This document shows positions 47,001-57,860 of a DNA stretch of 64,000 bases, piece by piece. The position numbers and the translations under genes were made by a program. The stretch comes from Nyssa sinensis (taxonomy: Eukaryota; Streptophyta; Magnoliopsida; Cornales; Nyssaceae), in NCBI GenBank assembly GCA_008638375.1, contig CM018041.1, positions 5,819,501-5,883,500 on the forward strand, written 5' to 3'. Each line of letters begins with the position of its first letter. Positions within the stretch are counted from its first letter, which is position 1. The notes beneath the pieces were generated by a model. The model searched no databases, had not been told where the DNA came from, and saw only the letters and a list, made by a program, of their open reading frames with translations.

Positions 47001-50000
47001 AAGGTGTTTCATCTTTTAAGATAAGGAGTTTCACCTTGTTAGTAATTTAGTTTTGCTTAACAAAGTTCTATATGAAATATTTGTGGCCAGTTAAAAATCC
47101 ATTTTGTGGTTGGTATTGAAAAATTTACCTTTTACTAAGGAAAAATATTTAGAAGGAGAATTAAGTGCAGTTGTATACCATATTTCATGTTATAGTCTAG
47201 CATAGGTTGACATGTATCTTAGGAAACCTCACCAAACTCGTTAATGTATAGTGGATTATGATTCATTATTTTGGCCTTTTCCTTTGCCTTCTACATTACA
47301 ATCTTTGCTCCTGTATGTTTCTTATTTGAAGTCCCTTTTGTATGAATGTCAAACTTTCTTTTATATCAAATGTAGCCTTAATGGAATATATATAAATTTG
47401 TTGGCATTATAGCTTTCTTAAATGGTCTCAGGGAGGCCTCTTATTGGGTCTTCAGCGGTGCTTGATTGATGGTGTGCTGAGATTGTGTTAGTTGGGTGAG
47501 ATCTCAGTCCTATTGGCCCTTGGCAGTATAGTCACTTTACGAGAGAGATTCTGGATATTTTCACTACTGTAGAGGCAGAGGTTAGATGGATTCCTAGTTT
47601 TGCTGACAAGTAGGCTGATTCCTTAGCAAAGAAAGGAGAATCAACGATAAGGCCAGTTAGGGGACACGTTTATCCCTCAGGAGCATGTTGTTTGGTTTCT
47701 ACGGGTTGTAGTTCTTGGGATGTCTTTTATATAGTGCTTTGATGTCTTTTCTTCTTTATAGAAGTGTGAAAAACCTGATATAAAACTTCTAATGGTAATT
47801 TAGACAATCACCAGGGCAGAAAATTTATATCAATTTTAATTAATCAAACCCTAAGCAATTCTATGTTCAATTGATTAGGAACGCCGATTAAAAATAACTA
47901 TAATTATACCCTAGGTTGAATTGCAATCTCAGAAACCCTCTTATTGAGTTACTAAGACAATTAATTTATGTATATCAAGCCAATATAATAAATAAAGTAA
48001 ACTATAATAAGAAAGGAGGACACATGGATCTTAAGTGAGAAAAACCCTTATGGGCAGAAAAAAAAACACTGCTGAAAAAAAATTCACTAATCAACAAAAT
48101 TCATGGCACAGGTCTAAAAAGACTGTACTCAAGAAACTAACCTACCACAACCCTATGGTTTACCGCTAGTCTTGCAATACTTCTTCTCGTCATCTTTTGA
48201 TTCTCTTAATTATTCACAGCCTCTACTGCCTTCACGATCCGCAAATCCACCACTCCCGTAGTGTGCAATGAATGCACCTAGTCTTACTATATATACTACC
48301 AGTATACTGATTGACAATTAAGTGTGTGTGTGTGTGTGTGTATATTTCCCCTCACAAAGTTCTCACTTGACTTTGCACAACAAAAGATGACTATATAACG
48401 AAGTAAAAGTTCTCTCAATTATATCTTGCTTCAAGAGGCTTGAGGTACTTTACGTGAGACATCAAAGTTCACAACAAAAGATGATTATATAACGAAGTAA
48501 AAGTTCTCTCAATTATTTCTTGCTTCAAGAGGCTTGAGGTACTTTACTTGAGATGCAGCAAGTCTTATTTATAATGTGAGATCCAAAACCTAAACCTAGT
48601 AGGAAAAGGAATCTCGACCTTATCAGAATTTCTGCATCTAACCTATTCGCTTTTAAATGAGAAACATATTCTTGTTCGAATAAGTCATCGCGTTCGAACA
48701 ACATTGAGTCACATTCAAGTGAGTCATTCTTTGGAATGATTTGTCAATTTATACATTGTTATATTCGAACAACATGATTTGCCTTCAAACGATTCAGTTA
48801 GTATCTTCGCCCATTCGAACGAGACAAACTCTCATTCGAACAAGAGAGCTTTTGTCCCTCATGTTCGTTTGACACTTGAATAAATCTAAGTCCAAAATTC
48901 ATTTTGTCAATTACCAAAGGTTAAATCTAGCCTAATTTCACCTAAGGTCATACTTATCCAAAAAAAAGAAAAAGAAAGAAAGAAATTCACCTAAGGTCAT
49001 TCTAAGAATTAATTTCAAATTCCAAACTTCACAATCTTAAGGTCATATGCTTAAGGGTAATGAATGCAATGCATGGCATGATCAACTTTTGGATTGCATA
49101 CTTCTTCAGACTTCTGTATTTGCAAGAGTCTGTATTGAATCTTCAATTCAATTGTGACTAGCGATAACTCACATGACTTAACTATACCCTACAAATATTA
49201 GTCCTAGAAGTACATAATTTGAAAAACAATTGCCAACCTAAAATACTAATATTTTTCCTCACAATAAGGTTCTTGGATTGTTTATGTCCTGTGGTTGATT
49301 GTTGTCTTTTCTTTTCATTTTTCACTTGAAGGTATAATCCTTCCTCTTTGTATCTTTCTCTCCTTTCTTTAATAATAAATATTCTTTATGTTTCTTATAA
49401 AAAACATAGAGCTGTTGGCCAGTTGCAATAATCCTAGCAAGTCTTGTGATGGGTCTTGAATGAATGATTATTGATTTGGTTTGAGCCCATTTGGTATTTT
49501 GTGATACAATTCTACTATTTGCCTTCTTAGTCATGATGTTGCTCGTGTATAATTTTTCAATTTGTTATGCCTTGATTGAGGTTTCTTATACAGAATTTTC
49601 TTGTTATTGTACTGTTCATTGCCTTCCAATGTGGCCTTTCGGGAAAGATGTAAAATTTTTAGATGGTTCGTTTGCAACCTCAAAATGTCTTGTTGCTTTA
49701 TCTTATACATTAGTTTCGTGACTTGATTTTCTTCTTGTTTTCATTTTGCACTATTGTTAATTCTTATTATAGTTGAATCATTGTATAAATTTTCCATTAG
49801 ATATCAAAGCTAATTCTATTATTATTCATGATGTAATGTTTGGGAGGCGCTATTTTTGCAGCCTAGCACATATGCAACCAAAAAAGCTGCAAAAATAGAT
49901 ATTTCCAAAGGTTCACATGTTCATTTAGCTTTTGATTACTTCTATTGATTATTCAATGGGGATCTTGGGGAGCACAAGTTATGCCTGTTGCATTGGGTCC

Positions 50001-50727
50001 AGGGCTTCCTGTTGCTACTAGGTGGTTTTGTAAAATAGTGGTTCCGATTACAAGAGGAATTTTCTTTTTCTGTCTCTTAGGCCTTGCTTTAGCACTTGCC
50101 TCACCTTGGCTTCGTCTACATAAATGTTTCAACAGCTGTCATACCCTTTTTTTTTTGGTCAAAATTGACAGCAGTAATGACTGAGCCTCTAACCTCACAA
50201 TTCCCTTGTAGATGCCACTGCCAACACTTTGATGGTGCTACAAGACCTTGGGCAAGTACAATGATAGTACTTGAGTATGGCTGATGTACTCGTGTTCATG
50301 CACATAACACTGTAGCGGAATAGGCCTCCAGATAGAATATTGTCTCTAGTTACTAGCTGCTTCAGAAGTATATTGCAGAGAGTTACACTTGCATCATGCA
50401 ATGAAAGGTTGTTATTTCATGACTGTCGGTCCTGGACTTTGATTAGGATAGTAAACATTTTATTTGCATGCAAATGGATTCATTGTGTTGCCCTTTTGAA
50501 CTGCTTGGGTTGAGCACTAGATGCAGTTTCATAACACTATAATATCCTTTCTTTAATCAGGAACAAAGAATGCATTGTAATGTCAGGACAACGGCATTTA
50601 CTATAGCATTCTTCTAGCTGTCTATCCCATTTCTCACTAAACGTGCATCCTTTTTTTTGGATTGCAGGACTTGAAGTGTTTTGTATTCTCTCTCATCTCG
50701 CTTCACTTCAAGATCAAACCGATATAA
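44060..50727 (+). CDS. MAGO: MAGO NASHI homologue, exon-junction-complex core protein
   Basis: MAGO binds Y14 and is a core part of the exon junction complex in the nucleus, acting in mRNA splicing, localisation and decay. Exons: 44060-44286, 45076-45252, 50668-50727 (TAA at 50725-50727). Exon 1 encodes [16 protein letters not shown] and [20 protein letters not shown] through RRIVADSE; exon 2 [20 protein letters not shown] to RIFYYLVQ; exon 3 [19 protein letters not shown]. Exons 2 and 3 are intact and nearly invariant in the family. Exon 1 has two frame breaks: the ATG GCC start is out of frame with [10 protein letters not shown], and one extra T after FGH (CACTGAG) makes a stop. Without them the product would be about 152 residues, the family size. 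The upstream ATG context and 5' leader look normal. Intron 2 is 5.4 kb and full of repeats. It may be a pseudogene or, as MAGO is usually essential, a consensus error. Confidence 0.88.
45015..45086 (+). repeat. Tandem duplication of the MAGO intron 1 splice acceptor
   Basis: TTTTGGTTTTAGATAATGAAGGA-type sequence occurs at 45015 and again at 45064, a 49-base period, so the polypyrimidine-AG and the first codons of exon 2 are both duplicated. Only the second copy keeps the correct frame into GAAGATGATAAC. Confidence 0.85.
47450..47660 (+). mobile_element. LINE-type RNase H domain remnant
   Basis: One frame reads [20 protein letters not shown], then [11 protein letters not shown], a stop, and ADSLAKKGE. 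The WIPS...ADSLAKKG layout is that of the RNase H-like domain in plant non-LTR retrotransposons. Stops and frame breaks on both sides show decay. Confidence 0.6.
48376..48556. repeat. Two-copy tandem repeat, 94-bp period
   Basis: CACAACAAAAGATGA(C/T)TATA, GAAGTAAAAGTTCTCTCAAT and CTTCAAGAGGCTTGAGGTAC occur in both copies with very few differences, so the duplication is recent. Confidence 0.92.
48937..49000 (+). mobile_element. Truncated retroposon tail with 15-bp target duplication
   Basis: TTCACCTAAGGTCAT occurs at 48937-48951 and 48986-49000. Between them lies ACTTATCC followed by an A-rich tail with AAAG units. The start ACTTATC matches the insert at 7296-7312 (minus strand), pointing to one source family. 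Confidence 0.65.
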
Positions 50728-51588
50728 GGGAGGATCATGGTTTCACTTAAAGAGTCGGAAAGATGTGGGTTGGATTGCTTTTGCAAAGTATTGACCGGAT
50801 TTTACATCTTTTTCCCGTTTATGGTCCAATTTGTTTTTTTTTTTTTTTTTTTCCATTTGTGATGGGATTTATGGCAGTCTAGTTTGAATGGGTCTGTTCT
50901 TCCTCTCAACTTCATCTTCGTCTTCATGATCATTGCCATCTTATTTATTTACTTTTTCTTCATTGTTTGATAAGAAGTTTGATCAGTGGCCACAGGAATA
51001 TATCTCGAAATACGTGTGCTTAGATAGTGATTTAAATATAATTTTTTAAAAAATAATTTTAAAAACTTTGTAATTAATTTTTTAAAATTATGAAAATAAT
51101 TTGGATATGATAATTTAAATTTTAAAAAATAAAAAAAAAATTAAAATGAATAACTTACTACTAAATGTGTATCTCGTGTCTTGAAATTAAAAATTTTGTT
51201 TTGAAAACTAAAACAAACGTACCGTACACAACATTGACTTAATCTTGCATACCTATCTGTTGGTTTATTTGACTCTCCAAAATTGTTTTGTTTTTTTCCT
51301 TTTCAACCTAGCTAAATGATTCCAAATTTGCTTTTTATATCTCTGAGAAGTTTCCAATTTATCACAGAATGATCAACCATATGTGCTATTTTAGAGGATA
51401 AAAGTATTGAATTCCCTGTTTATTCAATTTCTAGGCATTTTAGTTATGATTGTATGAGGTTGAGGTTTGGACATTCGAAAAAATTATTGTATATTCTATT
51501 GACAATATGTTAGGCTCTTATGAATGAAAAAAAATAACTTTTATGTATATGATATTGTTGGAATAATTCAATGGTATCGGATTATACA

Positions 51589-51620
<32 letters not shown>

Positions 51621-52258
51621 TTTAACGTATTGGAATCAATCTCTAACTTGGCTTGATGAGGACAAAATTTATGGCCGTATATCTCAATTTTTAATTCCAG
51701 ATTCTTCTAGCACCAACCTGGGCAGTGGGAGTTATCAACTGAAAAATATAGTAATATAATTTATTAAAAAAATTTAATAAATTGACTGGTAGTATCGAAT
51801 TTCGTCTTTATTTTATTTTTATTTATTTTTTGTTGGCTAGTAATCACCCAAATATATATGTTTGAAAAAACAGGAAAAATAAACAATTTGTCTGTTTTTA
51901 ACAGATTTTTAACCCCATCAATGGCTTTGTCTTTACCACACACTGTGTGTATATGCGCGCCTGTAAATAAAGTTATAAAAAAAGTAATAATAAGATTTTT
52001 TTTATTTATGAAAAACACATTATAAAAAATTTGATAATGTTTTATTAATTACACGTCTGGTAAGTAATGTGTAATTAACATAATATTAAAAATATAATTT
52101 ATCATACGTGTAATATGTGCATGCTTATTATTTATTTATTAATTAATTAAAATTAAATAATATAATAATATTCATCTAATTACATAAGCTATGATCAATT
52201 AATATTGTGACACATCTTAAAAAAAAAATTATTTAATTTAAAGAAAGAATAAAAATAA
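50728..52258. other. Intergenic region between MAGO NASHI and MSRA
   Basis: MAGO 3' flank, then AT-rich sequence with a T run near 50829 and a TA microsatellite near 51590-51620. No gene was recognised. Confidence 0.55.
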
Positions 52259-54449
52259 ATGTTCTATTACAACATTTTTCACCTCCTCATCTCTGCATCT
52301 CCTCTAGCCATCCTCATTCTCTATCTCTCTAAACCCTCACTCTTATCTCTCTACAATTTCCGTCGAGCCGCTTCTTCTGTTCTCGCAAACGCCAGACCCT
52401 TCTCTCTCTATTCATCCCCAAAGATGAACTGGTTGGGAAAGCTAGGGTTCGGTTTTCGAAATCCCTCTGAAACCTCCCCGAAACAGTCGTCTTCGATTGC
52501 GCAGGGTCCCGACGACGACTTACCGGCGCCGGATCAACAGTTCGCCCAGTTTGGAGCTGGGTGTTTCTGGGGCGTCGAATTGTCGTTCCAGAGAGTGCCT
52601 GGACTAACGAAGACCGAGGTTGGGTACAGTCAGGGTTTTCTTCATAATCCGACTTACAGTGACGTCTGTTCGGGAACTACGAACCACTCCGAGGTTGTTA
52701 GGGTTCAGTACGATCCGAAAGAGTGCAGTTACGAGACTTTGCTCGATGTATTTTGGGCCAGGCATGATCCTACCACCCTTAATCGTCAGGTGAGCATATT
52801 GAATTTGTGGTGTTCTAATGGTGGACTTTTGGGGCTTTAATTGTTGAATATTGATGGGTTTTGGTTGAATTTCTATATGGATTAGTCAGGGTCTGCCTCC
52901 TGTTTCTCTTGCTTTCATGTTTTTCCTTTTCTTTTTGGTTTATACACACATTATACCCGTATATATGTTGTTTATGGGATTCTTAATTGTTAGGGTTATC
53001 TGTTTGAGTTGTTATATAGATGCTTGAATTTTGATCGACAATTCTCAGGTTCGGAAATTGATTTTTGGTTTGATTTTACCTGGAGTTGAAGCGGTTGATT
53101 AGTTTCAATGACTTTGTTTTCTTACATGCTTTTGGAAATTGAGTTTTGGTTGATTTTACGTGGAGTTGAAGCGGTTGATTAGTTTCAATGACTTTGTTTT
53201 CTTACATGCTTTCTTAATTATTACATCTTCTTTGGTAATTGGTGCTAAAGTTTGGACTTTTCATTTTCGTTCTAAGGTCACAGTTCTTGCATGAACTATG
53301 GCTTTTGTTTGGGTAGATCTATTGCTGCATTCTATTAATACAAACAGTCTCCAACATTTTTTATTCCCTTAATCATTTTTTGGTTGCTTCTGGTGCTATC
53401 TTGATAGCACAATTCTGTTTCCTTGGAGGCTAGGCTTTCTGGCAGTTGGCAGTTGCTCCAAGTAATGCATTAGAATGCTCAGGGAGTTGATCCATTTTCC
53501 TTTCATTTGAGGGAAGAAACAGCGAAACATTTGATGACCCTTTTTGGTGATGATTGTTGCCTTCCCATTAATTATGTGAATTTCAACTTCTTTGACAATT
53601 GGGTATCGGTCACGACCACATAATTGGAATAATCTCTTCCCTTCTAAGACCTATTAAATGGGGTGACTGTTAATGTATCATGTAGCAGAGCAATTAGTAG
53701 ATTTGTTTTAGGTTTCAACTGCTCAAGGAGTTCATAAGAGTAGCTCACCCCATTACTATTATTGCAGTGAATTCTTTGATTGTCGTTAAATTGAGCATGG
53801 GACCTTTAGCATCTAGTCATCTCATTAGAGATTCATTAAATAGTGGAAATTTTTTGATCGAGAACAAAATTCCTGGATAAAAGAGAGCATTCTTGGAATC
53901 ATAGTTTTGACTTTTACGAAAAAGTTATTCTCTTATAATGGCCCCAATTCCATACCATCAAATACAGCGTTAAAATTCCTTAAATTTTTCAAGCTTTGTC
54001 AATAAAGAGGCAAGCACAACCGTCCCACCATGAATCAATGTTGACATCACGCCCTGACAGCTTGATTATCCTTTGGGCTTACCGTCAAATACAGTGTTAA
54101 AATTCCAAGCTTTGTCAATAAAGAGGCAAGCACAACCGTCCCATCATGAATCATTTTTGACAGCACACCCTGACAGCTTGATTATCCTTTTGGGCAGGGG
54201 AATGACGTGGGAACGCAATACAGATCTGGAATATACTTCTACACACCTGAGCAAGAGAAGGCTGCACTGGAGTCTAGGGACCGAAGACAGAAGCTGGTGA
54301 ACAGGGAGATTGTTACCGAGATTCTGCCCGCCAAGAAGTTCTACAGAGCTGAGGAGTACCACCAGCAATACCTTGAAAAAGGGGGTCGATTTGGTTTTAA
54401 GCAATCTGCTGAGAAAGGTTGTAACGATCCAATCCGATGCTACGGTTAA
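52259..54449 (+). CDS. MSRA4: Peptide methionine sulfoxide reductase A, probably plastid (MSRA4-like)
   Basis: Reduces methionine-S-sulfoxide in proteins, repairing oxidative damage, with thioredoxin as the usual electron donor. Two exons, 52259-52789 and 54198-54449, join between ...TTLNRQ and [17 protein letters not shown] with GT-AG borders; 260 residues, the usual size for the plant plastid form. The N-terminal about 55 residues ([20 protein letters not shown]) are Ser/Arg-rich and look like a transit peptide. If translation began at the next ATG ([10 protein letters not shown]) the protein would be cytosolic-sized. The catalytic motif GCFWGVE has its Cys near residue 102; [16 protein letters not shown] and [10 protein letters not shown] are conserved. 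The C-terminal [10 protein letters not shown] supplies the resolving cysteines. Tandem duplications lie in the intron, one touching the exon 2 acceptor. The plastid assignment is by resemblance to MSRA4 and is an inference. Confidence 0.92.
53053..53213. repeat. 81-bp tandem duplication in the MSRA intron
   Basis: GGAGTTGAAGCGGTTGATTA and GTTTCAATGACTTTGTTTTC occur in both copies (start offsets 53053 and 53134). Few differences. Confidence 0.92.
53958..54197. repeat. Tandem duplication adjoining the MSRA exon 2 acceptor
   Basis: Copies 53958-54080 and 54084-54197 share AGCTTTGTCAATAAAGAGGC, AAGCACAACCGTCCCA and CCTGACAGCTTGATTATCC. The second copy ends TTTTGGGCAG, the acceptor used; the first ends TTTGGGCTT and lacks AG, so only the second can splice. 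Confidence 0.9.
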
Positions 54450-54956
54450 GTTCTCTGTTATATTCATGGGGCAAACTCCAGCTAGTTCCATAATTCTTAT
54501 TTGAACATGCGGTTGTTAATAGGTTCATGTTTGGGCTTTCTTCATTTAAGTGCTATATATTTATATATCGCATAGCTCTTATACTTTGCTGTGATAGAAA
54601 CAGTCCATGCATCTAGCTTCTGAAAACAGATTTTTTAGTGGTGGTTTTATTTCCTGATCAGCTTCTTTTTTGTGTTTGCACTTATGGTATGTTTCTTTTT
54701 AGTTAAGGTTTTGTTTGGCTGTTACTTATAGTTGGCACTTGGCACTCTTTTTATTAGCAGATTTCCTTGTGGGTTACTACTGGAGAGAATTTTTTTTTTC
54801 TTTGGGTGGGTTTAGATTATTACGTGATAATAGATTAGTCTAATGAGATTATATCATATATGCTATGTCTTATTAAAAAAGAATGTTAAATCACACATGC
54901 CATGATGCCATTGGAAGGGGCACATTTACATGTTGCAGCAGTCTCATTCTAGAATT

Positions 54957-54991
<35 letters not shown>

Positions 54992-56530
54992 CATCATAAT
55001 GATGCTAAGATTGCTCTTAAGTGATTTCTAAACTCCTTTATGAAAAAAGTATGTCATAATTTATATAATATTATATTATTAAAAAGATATATTAAAATGG
55101 TTATGTATCAAATTCATTAAAAAAATTTCCTGCACTTTTTACTGTGAAAAGGTTATTGATTGAATCGGAACCATTGGCTGTGAATGGTCACATGTAAAAT
55201 AAAGGATGATTGAAGAACGGTCACATGTAAAATAAAAATGTGAAGTAAAAAAGTAGGGTGTTTGTGGTTGCTCCTCATTGGCCAACACTATTGGTCCTCC
55301 GTGAGTAACATCTCCTTAGTATGATGGGCAAACTGTCCTCACATTAGTTGATGTATCTTCTTGTCATTTGTTGTAGACATTCTCTTGCCAACCCAACTGT
55401 TTTTCACGAGTAATGTTAATGATCTATGGCTCAAGTAACTTTGTCCATTTGATATGAGATGATTCAACTGGTTAGAAATTTTTGTTTTTTGATTTTGTTT
55501 CATTCTAATAGTCTATTAAATCATGTTATATCAGAAAAACGAGATCGATGTGCAAGATTATTTAAATCATAAAACATTACTCTTTTTTCGCCAAACCAAC
55601 TGTCATTTGATGTATTGATATTCAAGCAATGTTACATTATACAAAAATTTATCTCATATTAGGAAAAACGTTTTTGGACGAAAACACAAAAGTGAAGCGG
55701 TAAAAGTTCTCTCCGGTGCCTTGAATGATGTAATAGGATTGTAATGACTACATATCACTCATAATTTGAAATGCAACTAATGTAATACTAACATTAAAAT
55801 ACACTTTTTGGTACAAAAATTTGAGAATTAAGGATAGAACTTCCTAGACGTAAAGGTTTCCACAAACCAACTCAGTTAAAAAGTCAAAATGTGGATATGT
55901 GGTGGCAAAGATCAACCCAATAGTAATGGATTTAGAGGAGTTAATTGCACATCAAGTTGCGCTATCGTAAAAATTATTTTACGAGTTTGTTATATAGTAC
56001 AAAGATATTTATAATTTCAGTATTTAGTAATGTCCATAGCCAAAATATCATATAGGATAACTTCTCTAATGGATGACGATTGTATTGGGAAAAACACAAT
56101 CCCATAACTATTTCTGTTGTATATTTTCCAATATTATCAACCATATATTTGCTTCATCAAAATCTTTAGCAAACAGGTTTTCATTTTGGTCCACAGTAAC
56201 CAATGATGTTCTAATGATCCCTCTCTTTCAAAGAAAATTTTGATTTGGTTTAGAAGAACCTGCACTCATTGTTAACCAAATAAATCATTTCTTAATGAAT
56301 TTATCACCATATCCTCGTGAATATTTTGCATGATTCAGACTTCAGAGTCACCTCAGGTCATAAATCTTACTTCCCGACTCACCAAAATTATATGAAAAGT
56401 CTGCATTAAACAACACTGAACTATCTCCACGGAGTTCTAAACCATAGCTTTCGCCTGGCTAGCATGCATGGACACCATGAAAAACATGTCTTATTAACTT
56501 CTGTGTGCTTGTGTGTGTGTGTGTGTGTGT

Positions 56531-56572
<42 letters not shown>

Positions 56573-56773
56573 ATGTACTTCATAATTCAGATAACAGTCA
56601 ATAGAGAACAACCCATCTATATATAGGAAGTTAATATTATCACACTGTATAGCATCTATATCAAACATATGCCTATACAGTAGACATACCATACAACTGA
56701 TATATAGTTATATCATAATATTCTCGATCCTAAAAAACATCTTACTTGCATATATAGAGTCCATACCAGCTCC
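54450..56773. other. Intergenic region between MSRA and the glycine-rich protein
   Basis: Contains a TA microsatellite (54959-54987), a short direct repeat (GGTCACATGTAAAATAAA twice near 55186 and 55219) and a GT/GA microsatellite (56511-56568). No gene was recognised. Confidence 0.55.
56511..56568. repeat. GT/GA compound microsatellite
   Basis: GT repeats switch to an unbroken GA run; it may lie in or near the 3' UTR of the minus-strand glycine-rich protein gene. Confidence 0.95.
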
Positions 56774-57277
56774 CTACCCATGGTTGTTTCTGTCCTTAGA
56801 AAACGGTGGTGAGCGATTGCCATATCCACTTGAACCACCGCCTGTACCGCCGTGGCCATCTCCAGGACCACCAGAACCAGTTCCATATCCATAACCACCT
56901 CCATGAGCATCACCACCACCAGAACCAGAACCCCAACCTGATCCAGACCCAGACCCAGACCCAGACCCGGAGCCAAACCCAAACCCAAAACCCCTGCCAA
57001 CCCCATTTGGAGACCGTCCTGAACCCGAACCATATCCCCATCCACTTCCCGGGCCTGAACCCCATCCCCAACTATAGTCCCAATTGGGACCATGAGCCGA
57101 CCCAGCACCCCCTGTAGGGCTACTGATTACCCCATTTGAACCCGTTGACACCTCCTCCTTCTCCACCTTTCTTCTTCCACGGCCACCGCCGCTGCCGCCG
57201 CCGTTGTTATAAGCCCACGAAACGCCGGACAGCAAGAAGAGAACTATGAGAGTGAATTGAAACATGTTGGGCTGCAT
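56774..57277 (-). CDS. Secreted glycine-rich protein
   Basis: Single-exon gene of 167 residues. Residues 1-22 (MQPNMFQFTLIVLFLLSGVS, then WA) form a clear signal peptide, so the product is exported, probably to the cell wall. The mature part starts YNNGGGSGGGRGRRKVEKEE, a short charged stretch, and then becomes Gly/Ser/Tyr-rich: GWGSGPGSGWGYGSGSGRSP, GFGFGFGSGSGSGSGSGSG, GGYGYGTGSGG. It ends FSKDRNNHG with a TAG stop. This suits structural glycine-rich wall proteins, which have low-complexity sequence and no enzymatic fold. The GS dipeptide run (about 56930-56980) is encoded by a nearly perfect 6-base repeat and could vary in length. An antisense frame over the same bases is rich in His and Gln and is a shadow. 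Confidence 0.82.
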   Translation of the reverse strand: MQPNMFQFTLIVLFLLSGVSWAYNNGGGSGGGRGRRKVEKEEVSTGSNGVISSPTGGAGSAHGPNWDYSWGWGSGPGSGWGYGSGSGRSPNGVGRGFGFGFGSGSGSGSGSGSGWGSGSGGGDAHGGGYGYGTGSGGPGDGHGGTGGGSSGYGNRSPPFSKDRNNHG

Positions 57278-57860
57278 TTTTCTTCGATTGTTTGATATTT
57301 TTTAGAGCAAGCTTTTGAGGAATGCAATTTGAAGCTCTATAGTGCATTGGTCAGTGGTATTTAATGGAGTCTGCCAGTCTGGTGTTGACAGGAGGACCCG
57401 TGACACTAACGACTTCGCGGTACACTTGTCTGGATGAGAGACAAAAGGCCACGAAGATGCACCACCACGCATGCATCATTCGCACCACCGCCTCCCAACT
57501 ATAGTATCATAAAGTTATTATTGCATTTAGAATAATAAATTTGTTTTGCCATATTAGACATTTCAAAAAAAATAATATCTTCAATTATGAAATTACAAAC
57601 TTGCCCTTACTCTTTTCAAAATCCAAAGTCTTGACTCTTATCATTAACCCCACAAAAATAATGGTTTTTGACCCTATTTATAAAGAACATTTCAAAATTT
57701 TAGGTGTTTCTAATATAATACAAATAAAATTTTAAAATTCATTAAAGTTTAATACACCAAGAAGGCCCATAAATAGTTCAGAAAAAAAAACCAATTTATA
57801 TTAGTAGAGTGTTATTTCAAATTATTCCTATTTTCTACTAATTTCGAAAGAAGTAGAGGT
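57278..57860. other. 5' flank of the glycine-rich protein gene
   Basis: Sequence upstream of the minus-strand start, turning AT-rich by 57500. No further gene was recognised. Confidence 0.45.

Larger units (their letters stand above)
45253..50667 (+). other. MAGO intron 2, repeat-rich
   Basis: A 5.4-kb intron with a LINE-type RNase H remnant (47450-47660), a 94-bp tandem repeat (48376-48556), a truncated retroposon tail (48937-49000), and a stretch at about 48670-48870 with repeated TTCGAAC motifs. A pyrimidine/purine-rich stretch lies at about 46560-46970. No complete gene was seen in it. Confidence 0.6.

Noticed and set aside
56806..57117. His/Gln-rich frame antisense to the glycine-rich protein
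   Set aside because: A by-product of Gly/Ser codons read on the other strand; it has no signal peptide and no family resemblance.
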